Source: Takakia lepidozioides (taxonomy: Eukaryota; Streptophyta; Takakiopsida; Takakiales; Takakiaceae). From it: a stretch of 64,000 nt of DNA. A model generated the notes under the pieces. That model made no database searches and was not told the DNA's origin. It saw only the letters and a program-made list of their open reading frames with translations. The stretch is taken from NCBI GenBank assembly GCA_030704615.1, contig CM060731.1:63284756-63348755 (forward strand), in the 5' to 3' direction. Positions 39,780-51,158 of the stretch are shown piece after piece. The translations under genes were made by a program, and so were the position numbers. The stretch's first letter is position 1, and each line of letters opens with the position of its first letter.

Positions 39780-42279
39780 TTGCAAACTCCAGGAGAAGAC
39801 CTTGCTTATCTTACTTTTATGTCATACTCTAGGAAAAATGTTGAAGCCATCCGCCGGAAACAGCTAACCACTTATTCGTGATGTCTTCCTTTAGGTCAGA
39901 CTTGTAGTCTCACCAAAAGGAGCCAGAAGACGCGATGGCACTCAACATCCAGTCGGACGTTGATGTTCCCAAGTTGCAACAATTTTTCTAGGGTTTCTCA
40001 GAGCGAAGATCCCCTCACCATGCCTCATCCCAGGGAAAGTTACAACAAGCAAATGCAAGATGACTGTCGGGAAACTTCTGAAATCCAGGCCGGAATGCAA
40101 AATCCGCGCAGTAAAGGAAAGGAAAAGCTGATAGATTCAAACTCGGAAGACTGACATCTTCTTGCAAGCCGAGAGCAGGAATCCTGTGTCCGTTGTCAGC
40201 CAATGTGCATAGATCTGATTCTATGCACATTGTAAACCACTTGATGCACAAACAGGACACCATTCCTGTGTGGCATCATGACCACCTTGAGTATGAGATT
40301 GTGTGTGGTGACTCATTAACAAAGCGTCACTCAGCCAAGCTGGAGCTCCTTATTTGACTTCCAAGAAAATGTCCGTCTATCGAGTCTGAATCTTTTCTGA
40401 AGGTGGGTCAAGCATCCCTACACTATAACTGCCGCTGCCTGCTCTATTCATATGTTTGTTCACTTCAACAGAGGAAAAATCAAACCAGAAATACATTAAA
40501 GAAGACTAACAACTTCATGCACAGCAGTTAGACCCGGAGCTACTTATTAGATCCTGTGGTTCCTATACATGGCCTTGCCTCGGGTTCTGGCCAAAGAACT
40601 TAGTGAAGAATATAATTTGTTAACAGGGGTTAGTCCCCTCCGAAAGAAGAAAGTACTGGAAATTGGAAAGTAAAGAATACATGCACGACGAGAGGAGACG
40701 TCAGGCTCGAATCTGGGATGTCGCCTCCGGCCTTCCCTCACCTGATCATTGTCATTTCCTCCCCTACCCACTCCTTCATGCGATGGATTCTCTGAAGGCT
40801 TCCGTCTGGGAATCATGCCTTGTTGGCCTCTTTCCCTCCCATGGACATTGCCTCACTCTCCTCCTGACGACATATCTGTTTGCCATTGAATTCCACCCTG
40901 TCTACACCGAACATCCAAGGAAATACTCCCCTTCAAACCTGCATTGCAAATCCAATGTCATTCAAGTCAATGTGATTTACAAATGTTATCTTTTGCATGC
41001 AGCGAATCGTCCTTACATGGGTCCTTGCAGAGTGGCACCATAAACCTCAGGTCCTAAACGCTTAGCGAATGAAAGCCACAAAATATGTCTGTAAACATCG
41101 TCACAATTCAGGAGTTCAGAAGAAAGGCTGTCACTACGGTATATCCAGTCATGGACTTGAGGACTGCTCTTTTGCGAGAGCCTATCCAAGCCTACACCTT
41201 GCTCCAATACTAGCCCCAATCCTCCAGCTCTGTTCTTGTGTCTCCAAGTATAGATCTTGTGCACTGCTCTCCGAACATACAAAGTGTGAATCCAAGTGTA
41301 GATGATTACGACTGCTAGAGGCTTAAATTCATCACAGCAGTTGCATCCATCTACCGTTCGACTCACGCTCTGTATGTGCAGAGAAACTCTGTAGCACTGG
41401 TCTCCAGTTTTTGGAGAAGAACCATTGGCAGCTGGACTTGGTGACTATCAATCTTGGTATGAACCCTGTTAGCAAGACTTTATGAATACCTGAAAGCTCC
41501 TTTCCAGGTGGTTTTGTAGAGTCCTATTGCCATCCCTTCTAAGTGAAATTTTCCAAACACTGTTAAGTAGAGGGGGTGACCTGTAAAAGGGTTGCTAGAT
41601 CGAAGGGGTCAAAGGGTGGATGGCCGCCAAATTGAGTTGCATCCAACTCCAGTGGGTGGTCAAACACAAAAGCAGATGTAGAAGGAAAGAAGGTGGTACT
41701 AGGTGGTAGTCTTGACCGAGAGCATCCAGAGGAGCATCCTGGAGTGTCTTGTAGCATTGCTTTGGAAAGGCGTATGGCATTATGATGTGAGACTTGGGAA
41801 ATATTATGCAGTACACGGATGGATTCTATCAGTTTGCCAAGCTAGCACCCATTCCAATCCTTGAATTTTGATTAACATTGTTAAAATGAGACAGGCACAT
41901 TCCTAGGCACATTCTCAACCGTGGAGATTACAGGCCGAGCTGATCCTACCGGTGGGCTCATAAAAACCTCCTTCCATGTATCTGAGTAATAACTCTCTCG
42001 AATCCTCATGCACCGCAAAATCAGCAGGCCTAACCTCTGGAAATACTCCCCTACACCTCAACCAAGCATACACAAGTATCCTTCAAACATGGAGAACTCC
42101 CGAGAGAGAGACTACGCCAAGCGAAGTTAGCGTAAACAAGAGCCTCCTCCCCTGCGGGTAAGAAATCTCCAAACGCTGACTTCTAGCACCTACAACCCAA
42201 ATCTCAACACACAAACAGAAGAAACACTGCAACACACGTGCCACTCTAAGTCACAAAATGCAGGCACCCAAAGCAACGT
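39780..42279. other. Intergenic stretch without a recognisable gene
   Basis: Short ORFs at 40015-40263, 40663-41043 and 41013-41366 show no family features. A run of codons around 40190-40365 (+) is open (HLMHKQDTIPVWHHDHLEYE) but I cannot assign it; it may be decayed transposon sequence. No RNA gene was found. Confidence 0.45.
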
Positions 42280-43296
42280 TCAGATAATATTCAAATGATG
42301 AGGCAACTCTGGATCCAAACCTACGAGGTCGTCACCCTGAGAGCTTCGCGCTTCGCAAGCATTAGATCGTAGATCGTAAAGATCTAATGCCTCCCACAGC
42401 CACTGCCAACCTCGCAGAGTCTTGGCCCAAAAACCCGAACAAAGGCGTCCACCTTCGCTGCAAAGCCTTAGCAACAAGGTGTGTAGAGGCAGCTCTTCAT
42501 ACAGCGGCAGATCCTGCACACGTTGCCGCTCCACCAAATCTGCAGGTTTGATTACAATATCTGAACGATACACTGTACGTGTCCATTCGTCTGTGGAGGG
42601 ACTGTTGTTTGCGTGTCTTTGAAGACGATAGCCCCTTGAATCAGAAGAAATGAGGAATAGCCGCCGCTCATCTGTGTTTCCAGAGGTGATTCGAGCTGCG
42701 TCAATTCCAATAATGGACAGGTCCTCGCAGATGCCCACATTGAGCCACAGCACGCCCGTCAAGCGAAATGCCTCTATGAGAGTTCGTTGCTTGACGGTTA
42801 ACCGACGTCTGAACTGCTTTTCCACGATGGCTCGAGCTTCAGCCTCTGCAAACTGAAAGTTACAATGACGCAACAATAACTGGATTTCCAATTTTTTCTC
42901 CCTGTGTGCTGCAATGTTAGCGAAAATAGCTTCCTCCAATTTGTCGAACCAATCTTCAGAATCGAACTCAACTTGTGAGACCTCAACCTCCCGAGCTGTA
43001 AAAATCTCGTCCGACTCTATCTTGCGCCCGTTAAAACTATCTAAAATTCTAACGAAGAGGTGTTTCTCGGGATCACCACTGGGAGTTGTGCCCGAGCTAT
43101 TAACTGCACGCGCACCCTCTTCTTTGTAAAGATCGAGGTAAAGATGTCTCTCAGCATGAGCTACTGCAGCTTCTAGCACTGCAAGATATTCAGCCTCTAT
43201 CAGTGCAATATATTCAGTTTCACCCAGCGATTCAGCCCACCCACGGATGTCTTCTTCCCTGCTCGCAATGCGACTAGAAATGACAATAGGTTCCAT
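42280..43296 (-). CDS. Hypothetical protein, 338 aa, unrecognised
   Basis: Open from ATG at 43294-43296 to the stop at 42280, with no internal lesion. The frame also opens six bases earlier at a TTG, which I do not use. The protein is acidic to neutral and mostly helical. An N-terminal helix (IALIEAEYLAVLEAAVAHAE) has regular hydrophobic spacing. The middle is rich in E/K/R (IFANIAAHREKKLEIQLLLR). The C-terminal half has LWLNVGICEDLSIIGIDAAR and WAKTLRGWQWLWEALDLYDL. There is no signal peptide or membrane span, and I recognise no catalytic motif. The length and clean frame amid decayed repeats suggest a real gene, either intronless or a single large exon. Function unknown. Confidence 0.55.
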   Translation of the reverse strand: MEPIVISSRIASREEDIRGWAESLGETEYIALIEAEYLAVLEAAVAHAERHLYLDLYKEEGARAVNSSGTTPSGDPEKHLFVRILDSFNGRKIESDEIFTAREVEVSQVEFDSEDWFDKLEEAIFANIAAHREKKLEIQLLLRHCNFQFAEAEARAIVEKQFRRRLTVKQRTLIEAFRLTGVLWLNVGICEDLSIIGIDAARITSGNTDERRLFLISSDSRGYRLQRHANNSPSTDEWTRTVYRSDIVIKPADLVERQRVQDLPLYEELPLHTLLLRLCSEGGRLCSGFWAKTLRGWQWLWEALDLYDLRSNACEARSSQGDDLVGLDPELPHHLNII

Positions 43297-44639
43297 TGTC
43301 AAATGTAGCAGATCGCAGGGACAGATTCACGCAGTGAGCTCGTGAGCTCTCTTACTATACACTCACAGCCGCCTTGGTTCAGCCCTGATCATCCCTAATC
43401 TCTCTCACCAACCAGGATTAGCCACTAAGCTTTTAGTCAGTGGTATTTGCGGTTCATCTGCCTACCCGATATCTCCACCACGTTTTGAGCTGCTCCCAGA
43501 TTCTCCTATCCTCTGAAAGTCTGCTCTAGATAAGGGTTTGTTTAGTCTTAGAAAGTTTTCTCAGTTTTGCATTGCTTCAATAGAGGTACTATACCCGTAG
43601 AGGAAACTCTCTTGCACATACCTCCAACTTCAGCACAGATCTGTATAAGTAAACCTTCAACACGGTTGTGCACCGAACAACGATCCCTTCACCATCTTCA
43701 TGAATGCCTTAGGTACTTACACCCAAAACCAGAGGAGCCTAGCTGCAGCCTCCAGTCACTGGCATGCTTGGTTTAGAGGAAGTCCAGACTTAAGCTTGTT
43801 CATGGCCATGATCCAGGTACGTTGCTGCGCTAACCAAGCAGCTACTTTAGTAGGGCAGCTCAACGCAGATCGTAACGGTCCACGGCCGTCATACCTTAAT
43901 GCCAACTAAAATCTGTCCGACGTCATGAATAAGGAGATATTGATGCAAGGAGAGTCTGCGCCACCACAAGACACTTACCGTGTACGCATTGGGGTTTCAA
44001 TGTCTAGACTCGATCTACAATCTGTACTCTCCATTGTTCGCGCTCGATCTGCAATCTGTACTCTGGATTGTGCTGATCTTGTGTCATGAAGGCGCTGCAT
44101 CTCGGCCGATTTAAGCACAAAGAGAGGCAATAGGATTCAGAATTTTGAGTAAGATATTTGAGAGAATGTAGTAGATCGCAGAGACAGACAGATCCATGAA
44201 TCCTTTGTAATTTTTCTTTTCATATATCTTATGGCTTTCGCATGGGATAGGTACCTCCTTTCTCGTGTGTTGGGCCGCGCCTTGCCGGATCAAGTTAGGG
44301 ACTACATAATAAGGGCCTACATAACTTGGCCAAATTCCTTACCCTTTACGGGCCTGAATTGTGGGCTGTGGCTCCCAGGTTTCCTTTTGAAAAATAAAAA
44401 TAAAAATATGTAATTATATGATTAATTATAAAACTGTATGTTCCCAAGAGTTCCATTGGAAGAACCAATGATATAAGCCGCAAACCGCGAGAGGCTCTGT
44501 CCATTGTCCATTGTTACCATGACGTATGGTTACCTTACGCAATTTTGACAAGCTGCCACGTGGTTTATATTTAAGAGCTTTTTTAGAGCAATCACACTCT
44601 TCACATGGTGTAAGGTCCGTTGATTACATTTCCTCCATT
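43297..44639. other. Intergenic stretch upstream of the unknown gene
   Basis: No coding similarity recognised. It should hold the promoter of the 42280-43296 gene. A direct repeat 'cgatct-caatctgtactct' occurs twice at about 44010-44065. No RNA gene seen. Confidence 0.4.
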
Positions 44640-45582
44640 GACTTGAACATGCTGCAGCCCTGAAGGGACAGAAACCAGCCCCATTTACAGTAACAATGGC
44701 AGATCAAAGAAGTGTACAGCCATTGGGATTAATAAGAGGAGTTAAGATACAGATACAGAAGATGATCTTTATGATCACAGTAACTGTGTTGAAGATGGAT
44801 GAAGTCATGGAGGCTTACTCCTTATTATTGGGACGTCCGTGGCTGAAACAGGCTAGGGTATTCCATGACTGGAATTCTCAGTTACTAACTGTGCATAATG
44901 GGATACACGAGATACAAATTACCACAAAGAAATCTAGTAGATTACCTGCTACAAGAAGACCTCGAGGAGTCAGAGAGTATGACTGGAAAGGAGGACTGGA
45001 TGAGGAGCAGGAAGCTACCCTATTTGCTGCACACCCAGAGTGGGAGCAGGTTGCAGAGATGCGGCTGGAAAGCCTAAGTTGTTTAAGAGGTATCTGTTGT
45101 GGTGTAGTGACAGCAACACCAACTGAAGAGGAAACCAGCAGTTACCCATCACATTTCTATGAAGAAAGAGAAGGAGAAATGGAAATCCTAGAGGAACCAG
45201 CCACTGTGAGCTTACAGGATGAAGTGGTGACTGGTTGGACAATCACAGCTGATGAACAAGTGAGGGAAGTGAATGTGGGAACTAAAGAGGAACCGAAGAT
45301 GGTGAAAGTAGGAGCTGATTTGGAGCCGGAGTTCTTTGAAGAAGCTAAAAGCTTGTTCATCAAATACAGAGATGTATTTGCTTGGAGCTATGAGGATTTA
45401 AAAGGGATACCACCTGAAGTCTGTCAGCATAAGATTGAACTGGAACCAGGGTCAGTACCAATCAAGCAGGCGAGGTACAGAATGAATCCCAACTACGCAC
45501 AGAAGGTTGGAGAAGAGATTAAGAAGTTGGCTGAGGCTAAGTTTATATACCCAATAGAGTATACAACTTGGTTGTCACCCAT
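44640..45582 (+). pseudogene. Ty3/Gypsy protease C-terminus and RT N-terminus, cut by an LTR
   Basis: ORF 44696-45607, with open codons from about 44640. AYSLLLGRPWLKQARVFHDW is the end of the protease (I/L-L-G-R-P-W-L). KYRDVFAWSYEDLKGIPPEV and MNPNYAQKVGEEIKKLAEAK, then FIYPIEYTTWLSPIV are the start of the RT domain. Reading breaks off exactly where an LTR starts (45583). The rest of RT is missing, so a younger element inserted here or recombination removed the remainder. Confidence 0.8.
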
Positions 45583-46646
45583 TGTTAGAGGACTGTTGGG
45601 GACTTAGACACTTATACGGGATCTGTAGGGTACCCTTAATTTTTGCACAGACTGAGACCAACAGGAGCCTTAGGGGTGACAGCAGCGCACTGTAGAGGGG
45701 GGTTACACAGCCAACACAGCCCGTCAAAGTCGTCACAGCAGACACAGCCGACACAGCCAACACAGCCCGTCACAGTCGTCACAGCAGACACAGCCGACAC
45801 AGCCAACACAGCCCGTCACAGTCGTCACAGCAGACACAGCCGACACAGCCAACACAGCCCGTCACAGTCGTCACAGCAGACACAGCCGACACAGCCAACA
45901 CAGCCCGTCACAGTCGTCACAGCAGACACAGCCACACAGCCAGTCACAGCCAAACACAGTCGCACAGCTAGTCACAGCCCGTCACAGTTTCACACAGCTA
46001 GTCACAGCTTGACACAGCTGTCACGACCATTGGGAACGGAGAGCAGGACAAGGAACGACTGAGGGGAACAACACCTGCAAATGGAACATGTAGTTCACGA
46101 CGGCGGTTAGTGAGGGAAACGGTTAGAGCCACGGGTAGGAAGATAAAGGGAGAAGCAGGGAATTTTGGGGATATCATTCGGAGGAGAACTTCTGGGTGAT
46201 GCAGGAGAGGAGATCGGAAGCAAAGATGGAGAGCACGGTGAAGGAGGAAAGAGGATTAGAAGATGCTTGTTTTATGCAAAGCGATAGTGATATAGTAGAG
46301 CAGATTAGAGACACAATGGCTTCGGACTGATACCTGATAAATCATAATCTGATACTTATACGATACAATCACACTGTGTAGAGAGATCTGAGTGAAGCTG
46401 TGGAATGAATGGATGAGTTGATGGAATCCAATAGATTGATGAAGCAAACTGATACTTAATTATCAATGGTAAGGTAGCTAACATGATGCCAAAGGGAAAC
46501 AAATAGGAAACAACCCCATGATACACTAGCTGTAGGTCATGACTGATTGTTCTGCGCGGGCTGAGTACTTAGAGATTTCCAACTCTTCTATCTTGGAGTT
46601 TCCGCCTCGGATAGCGAAGGGATGGGTGAGTAAAAGCTGCGCGACA
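45583..46646 (+). repeat. 5' LTR of Gypsy element A (plus orientation)
   Basis: About 1064 bp, starting TGTTAGAGGAC and ending GCGACA, immediately followed by a primer-binding-site-like sequence. Its reverse complement is found at 49743-50780. It contains an internal CACAGCC minisatellite (45718-46030). The LTR lies in a broken RT at its left edge. Confidence 0.8.
45718..46030 (+). repeat. CACAGCC/CACAGTCGT minisatellite inside the LTR
   Basis: About five units of 42-45 bp built from 'gtcgtcacagcagacacagccgacacagccaacacagccc', with a degenerate tail of CACAGCCAGT variants. The companion LTR (50385-50640) has fewer and less regular units, so the array length is unstable. Confidence 0.85.
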
Positions 46647-46666
46647 TTTGGCGACCATACTGGGGA
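46647..46666 (+). other. Primer-binding site of Gypsy element A
   Basis: TTTGGCGACCATACTGGGGA begins right after the LTR end. TGGCGACC...TGGGGA is a common form of the primer-binding site of plant Ty3/Gypsy elements. The tRNA it pairs with is not assigned here. Confidence 0.7.
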
Positions 46667-47270
46667 ACTGAGTCATGAACAACCAGATGTGACAGGCATC
46701 TGGTGGGATCATGGTGGTTGGACCATTAAAGAATTTGAAGTGAATCAAATTCCATGTGGAACGAAGGAAGAAAGATTGTCCAAACAATTCTTTCAAAGGT
46801 TCTTGGAATTGCCAGACGGTTGTAAAGAAAATATTCTTAAGCGAGTGCATGATGCTGATCCGGAATGGGGTCTGGAGAAAGGAGTGTAAAGATTTATCAG
46901 GTAGCCTGTAGAGGAAGAGCACGTTGGTTACCCACGTTGGTTTATGTGATAGCATTGCTATCCATTAAGCGAGTAGAGTTTGAAGGCTGGGAAGAAAGAA
47001 AGGTGAATGTTTATACTCATATGCATGAAGAGCTTGTACTGGTAAAGAATTGGATTCCGAAGGATATTTTGTGGATCAAACTCACACCAAGAACAACTTT
47101 CCAGACTTGTTTGCCATATGGTTATATGGTAACGGAGACTTCAAGTATAGCCAAGGGTGCATTGAAGCTTGAAAGAAACCCAGGCATATACGAGAGATAT
47201 TACAGAAGAGAGTTTTGGTTATTGCCACATTAAAAAGAAATGAAAGACATGGGACATGAGTGATGAAAGA
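46667..47270 (+). pseudogene. Gypsy element A, leader / N-terminal ORF, frameshifted
   Basis: Open stretches 46539-46889 and 46865-47233 in different frames: FFQRFLELPDGCKENILKRV and WLPTLVYVIALLSIKRVEFE, NWIPKDILWIKLTPRTTFQT. They lie between the primer-binding site and the zinc-knuckle gag, so they may be an extra N-terminal domain of gag. I recognise no domain. Confidence 0.45.
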
Positions 47271-47426
47271 GAAGCTAGACGCCAAAGATATTCAGCAAAA
47301 AGATAAAGCTATCTGAAAGCTAATTATCCATATCTTTGGGAGAGAGGAATAGACATAGGGGAATCATCTGGACCTCTCACATCATTAAGATCCAAGAGTA
47401 CATCACCCATACCGGAAGAACTAGAG

Positions 47427-49296
47427 TTGGATGCCACTCCTTCTGTTTCTTTGCAAGAAAGATTAAGGGAATTGGTACAGGAGGAAGATCAATCACGAGG
47501 TGAAAGATCTGAGGTACATCCCTGGATAAAAGATTTGACAGAAATCTTTGATAAGAGTTGGCATGGAACACCAAAAGCAGGAACTCCAGTTTCTGAAGCA
47601 GAAGGTGAGAAGAAGAGAGAAGAGGATGTGGCAGAGCCAACGGAGAGTTCAGACTCTCCAACAGCATTACAGTTGAGTTACATGAGTGAAGAAGAAACCC
47701 AAGGGCAAAACTTGGAGGATGAAAACAGAGAGAAGAAATTGGAAGAGGAAGGATATGAAGAAGTAGACCTAACAGCTGAGGTTGAGACTACAACCAGGAC
47801 ATCCCAACCCGTTGGACCTGGATCAAGTGGAGCACTTGGATCAGAGGCCAACGAAGGTGTCGGCTCAGGGGGATCAGGCGGGTTGCCTGGATCTGGCTTT
47901 GGGGGGACAGGGAGTGTGGGAAGTAGTGCAACTGAAGCTGGGAATACCGTGAATATCGTGGGGCCGGAAGCAGGGAGTGCTCAAGGGCCACCACTTGGTG
48001 GAAGATCCACTACAAAAACAACAGGTCCAGAAGGACCAACACCAGCAAGGGTGCCAGCACCTGTCTGTGGGCAGAAGGTAGGGCCACAGATGGCGTTACA
48101 ACCAACACGGGCAAAACCACCCTTTCCAATATATTCAGGAAAAGGGGATCCGATGTACACATTAGCCAATTTGAGCACATGTGTATAGTGAACAATGAGA
48201 ATGGCGATGATGCCAAGATGAGATTGTTTCCTTGTTCACTTATCAAGAAAGCAAGTGAATGGTATGCAAGATTCCCTGATAATCATTTCCTAACCTGGAA
48301 TGGCTTGAATACAGCATTTCGAAATAGGTTCAGGACAAGTCAAACTGAGGATGAAGTGTATGGAAGTTTACAAGAGCTGAAGCAGAAGAAGCATGAAACT
48401 GTTGAAGAGTATATGGAGAAGATGGAATTGATGATGAAAAAGCTGGCTGCAGTACCAGCACCCGGGTTACAGAAGACTTGGTTTGTGAGTGGGACTAAGA
48501 CCAGAGTTGCAAAAGAAAGTGGATATGTTACCCCATAATACAGTGGAGGAGGCATTTGAGACTGCTAACAGAATTGAGCAATTGGGAATGCTCAGGAGAG
48601 AGAAAAAAAATGATGAGGACTCTGAGGATGAGTCAGATGAAGAAGAAGAGCAAGAACTAAAAAGAAAGAGTAAGAGAAAGGAGAAGTTGAAGAGGGATAC
48701 CTATGAAAAAAGATTGGAAGAAATCTTGAAGAAGTATGCCACAGAGGCTGCAACACATTGGAGGAAGGGTGTATGGTGTGCAAAGTGCCAAAATGAAGGC
48801 CATACCACCACTGAATGCCACATGAAGGAGAAATACTGTACTATCTGTAAAATGGATAACCATTCTACTGAGAATTGTTACTACAACAAGAAGGACAGCT
48901 GCAAGAGAACCTAGGCAAGTAAGGGTGCATCAGGTGCAGCCCCAGCCAAGAAGAAACAATGATCAGGACCACTATGGTAGGTCTGGTGGTTATAACAATG
49001 GCATGGAAGGGAGAGGTAATTCAAGAGGGAGTTACCAAGGAAATTCCAGAGGCAACTATCAGGGTAATCCAAGGGGGAATTACCAGCCCGGGAATCAGGA
49101 TTACAGAAATAATCCAAGAGCAGACCAAGGGCGAGGACCCAATGGTGAAGAACTATGTTACTATTGTAATCAGCCAGGACATCGCAAGGCAGCCTGTTCA
49201 TTCTGGATTAGACACCAGAATGAGATGAGAGCTCCTGTGAATGAGGGCCCAGTGGTGCAGCTCACATGGTTAGGCCATGTGTTGTACCAGAAGTAA
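47427..49296 (+). pseudogene. Gypsy element A, Gag (Retrotrans_gag and CCHC zinc knuckles), three frameshifts
   Basis: Sequential segments: 47427-48188 (Ser/Gly/Glu-rich N-terminus ending PFPIYSGKGDP), 48179-48538 (RLFPCSLIKKASEWYARFPD, WNGLNTAFRNRFRTSQTEDE), 48489-48914 (HNTVEEAFETANRIEQLGML, CAKCQNEGHTTTEC and CTICKMDNHSTENC) and 48925-49296 (Gly/Asn/Arg repeats, then CYYCNQPGHRKAAC). Together they make a complete gag with capsid homology domain and zinc knuckles. Frame order 0, 2, 0, 1 shows three small indels. It packages the element RNA when intact. Confidence 0.8.
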
Positions 49297-49742
49297 GTAC
49301 AATGATAGTAACAAGAAGTAAAGCCAAACTAATACCTCCAGTAGTAGAGGAAGAAGATGATAATGAAGGTGGCAATGATATGCCTGAAGATGAAGAGACT
49401 TGGAAAGATGAGAAGGAACTGCACAAGGAAGTGACAGATACTATAAGGGAAATGCAGAAGAGTACTGATATTCCTGTGGCAGATTCCTCTGATTCTGATG
49501 GAGAAGAAAAGACGAAGGGGAGTGAGGAAGAAAGGAAGAAAAAGAATATGCAGACATGAAAGTAATGAAGAGACTTTGGCTGAAGTAATATGCCAGACCA
49601 AAGCAGAAACCATTGGACAGCTATTAGCTGTGGCCCTTATTGTAGGCACAGGTTGTATCAAGCAATCAATCGAATTGCCCAGGAGACAGGAAACACAGAC
49701 CTGAACAGCAAGGTGACCGGTTATAATGTGAAGCCGGAAGGG
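49266..49742 (+). pseudogene. Gypsy element A, gag-pol linker remnant
   Basis: An acidic stretch (KLIPPVVEEEDDNEGGNDMP, DSSDSDGEEKTKGSEEERKK) followed by HESNEETLAEVICQTKAET in a shifted frame. This is the start of the region before protease. It ends at 49742 where an LTR of opposite orientation begins, so protease onward of element A is not here. Confidence 0.5.
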
Positions 49743-50780
49743 TGTCGCACGGCTTTTACTCACCCATCCCTTCGCTATTCGAGGCGGAAACTCCAAGATA
49801 GAAGAGTTGGAAATCTCTTAGTACTCAGCCCGTGCAGAACAATCAGTCATGACCTACAGCTAGTGTATCATGGGGGTATTTCCTATTTGTTTTCCTTTTG
49901 GTATAATGTTAGCTATTTACCATTGATAATTAAGTATCAGTTTGCTTTATCAATCTATTGGATTCCATCAGCTCATCCATGCATTTCACAGCTTCACTCA
50001 GATCTCTCTACACAGTGTGATTGTATCGTAAAAGGATCCGATTATGATTTATCAGGTATCAGGCCGAAGCCATTGTGTCTCTAATCTGCTCTACAAATCA
50101 TTATAGCCTTGTCTATATCAAGCATGACTCATCATTCTCTATCTTCACTTCCGTTCCTCATCTCACCCGATCCCCTCTCCTCTATCACCAAGAGTCCTCA
50201 TCCGAATGGTTTCCTCAATTCACCGTGTCTCCCTTTATCTCTTACCGCGTTTCTAACCGTTCCCTCGCCAACACGTCGTCTGTCAATAACATGTTCCCTT
50301 CGCAGGTGTGGTTCCCCAAAAGTTCGTTTTCCCTGTCCTACTCTTCGTTCTCTATGTCGTGAAAGCCGTGTGTCATAAGCGAGTGTGACTGGCTGTGTGG
50401 AAACTGTGACGGGCTGTGTCTTGTGCGTGACTGGTTTGGCTGAATGGTTCGGCTTGTTGTGTCGGGGCTGTGTGGCTGTGCCGGGCTGTGTCGCTGTGTC
50501 GGCTGTGTCTGCTGTGACGACTGTGACGGGCTGTGTTGGCTGTGTTGGCTGTGACGACTGTGACGGGCTGTGTTGGCTGTGTCTGCTGTGACCGGCTGTG
50601 TTGGCTGTGTCGGCTGTGACGACTGTGACGGGCTGTGTAACCCCCCCGACCCCAACCCCCCCCCCCTCTACAGTGCGCTGCTGTCACCCTAAGGCTCCTG
50701 TTGGTCTCAGTCTGTGCAAAAATTAAGGGTACCCCTACAGATCCCCGTATAAGTGTCTAAGTCCCCGAAGTCCTCTAACA
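49743..50780 (-). repeat. 3' LTR of Gypsy element B (minus orientation), inverted relative to 45583-46646
   Basis: About 1038 bp. The reverse complement starts TGTTAGAGGAC and ends GTGCGACA, matching the 5' LTR of element A along its length. A polypurine tract precedes its start on the minus strand, so this is a 3' LTR of a minus-strand element. Its left boundary falls inside element A, so element B inserted into element A or was joined to it by recombination. Confidence 0.8.
50385..50640 (-). repeat. GGCTGTG minisatellite inside the LTR of element B
   Basis: The reverse complement of the 45718-46030 array, with units 'ggctgtgttggctgtgtctgctgtgacgactgtgacg' repeated about three times in less regular form. 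It ends in a poly-C stretch (50641-50668) that matches the poly-G at about 45700 in element A. Confidence 0.8.
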
Positions 50781-50806
50781 TTACCCCTTCCCCCCTCAAA
50801 AAAAAC
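50781..50806 (-). other. Polypurine tract of Gypsy element B
   Basis: The minus strand reads TTTTTTTTGAGGGGGGAAGGGGTAA directly before the LTR start. This is the plus-strand primer site and fixes the orientation of element B. Before it lies ACCGTGAGGACACGG, a typical end of the Gypsy coding region. Confidence 0.8.
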
Positions 50807-51158
50807 CGTGTCCTCACGGTTTTACTGATTTCTACTAGCAAACCTTTGTGAGTGAGCACCTTCTTGACGTTGAGAGTTTCGTGGCGGACTGTGTGTACGA
50901 GCCCGAGGTCTTCTCTGGTTGACGGAGATGGTTGATCACTACCTGGATAAGTGAGGCCCTCTGGAGGCTGGATATCGAGGTAACCTTTCCGGCATAGGAG
51001 ACCCCCGTCGCTTCTTCTCTTCTGCCATCTGAATTGCATAGTCTTCTCCCATGTCAAAAGAATTCGGTGAAGAAACAGTTGTATCAGAATCCTCATCGCC
51101 TCTCAGGTGTTAAATTTTCGAACTTTTTGTGTAATCATCTGGGGCATACAATGCTGTC

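Noticed and set aside
40170-40370. Open codons resembling a Copia C-terminus (DSLTKRHSAKLELL)
   Set aside because: Similarity to the usual ADxLTK pattern is too weak and no adjacent RNase H motif was found.
45718-46030. CRISPR-like appearance of regularly repeated units
   Set aside because: Units are contiguous minisatellite copies without unique spacers, inside a plant LTR.
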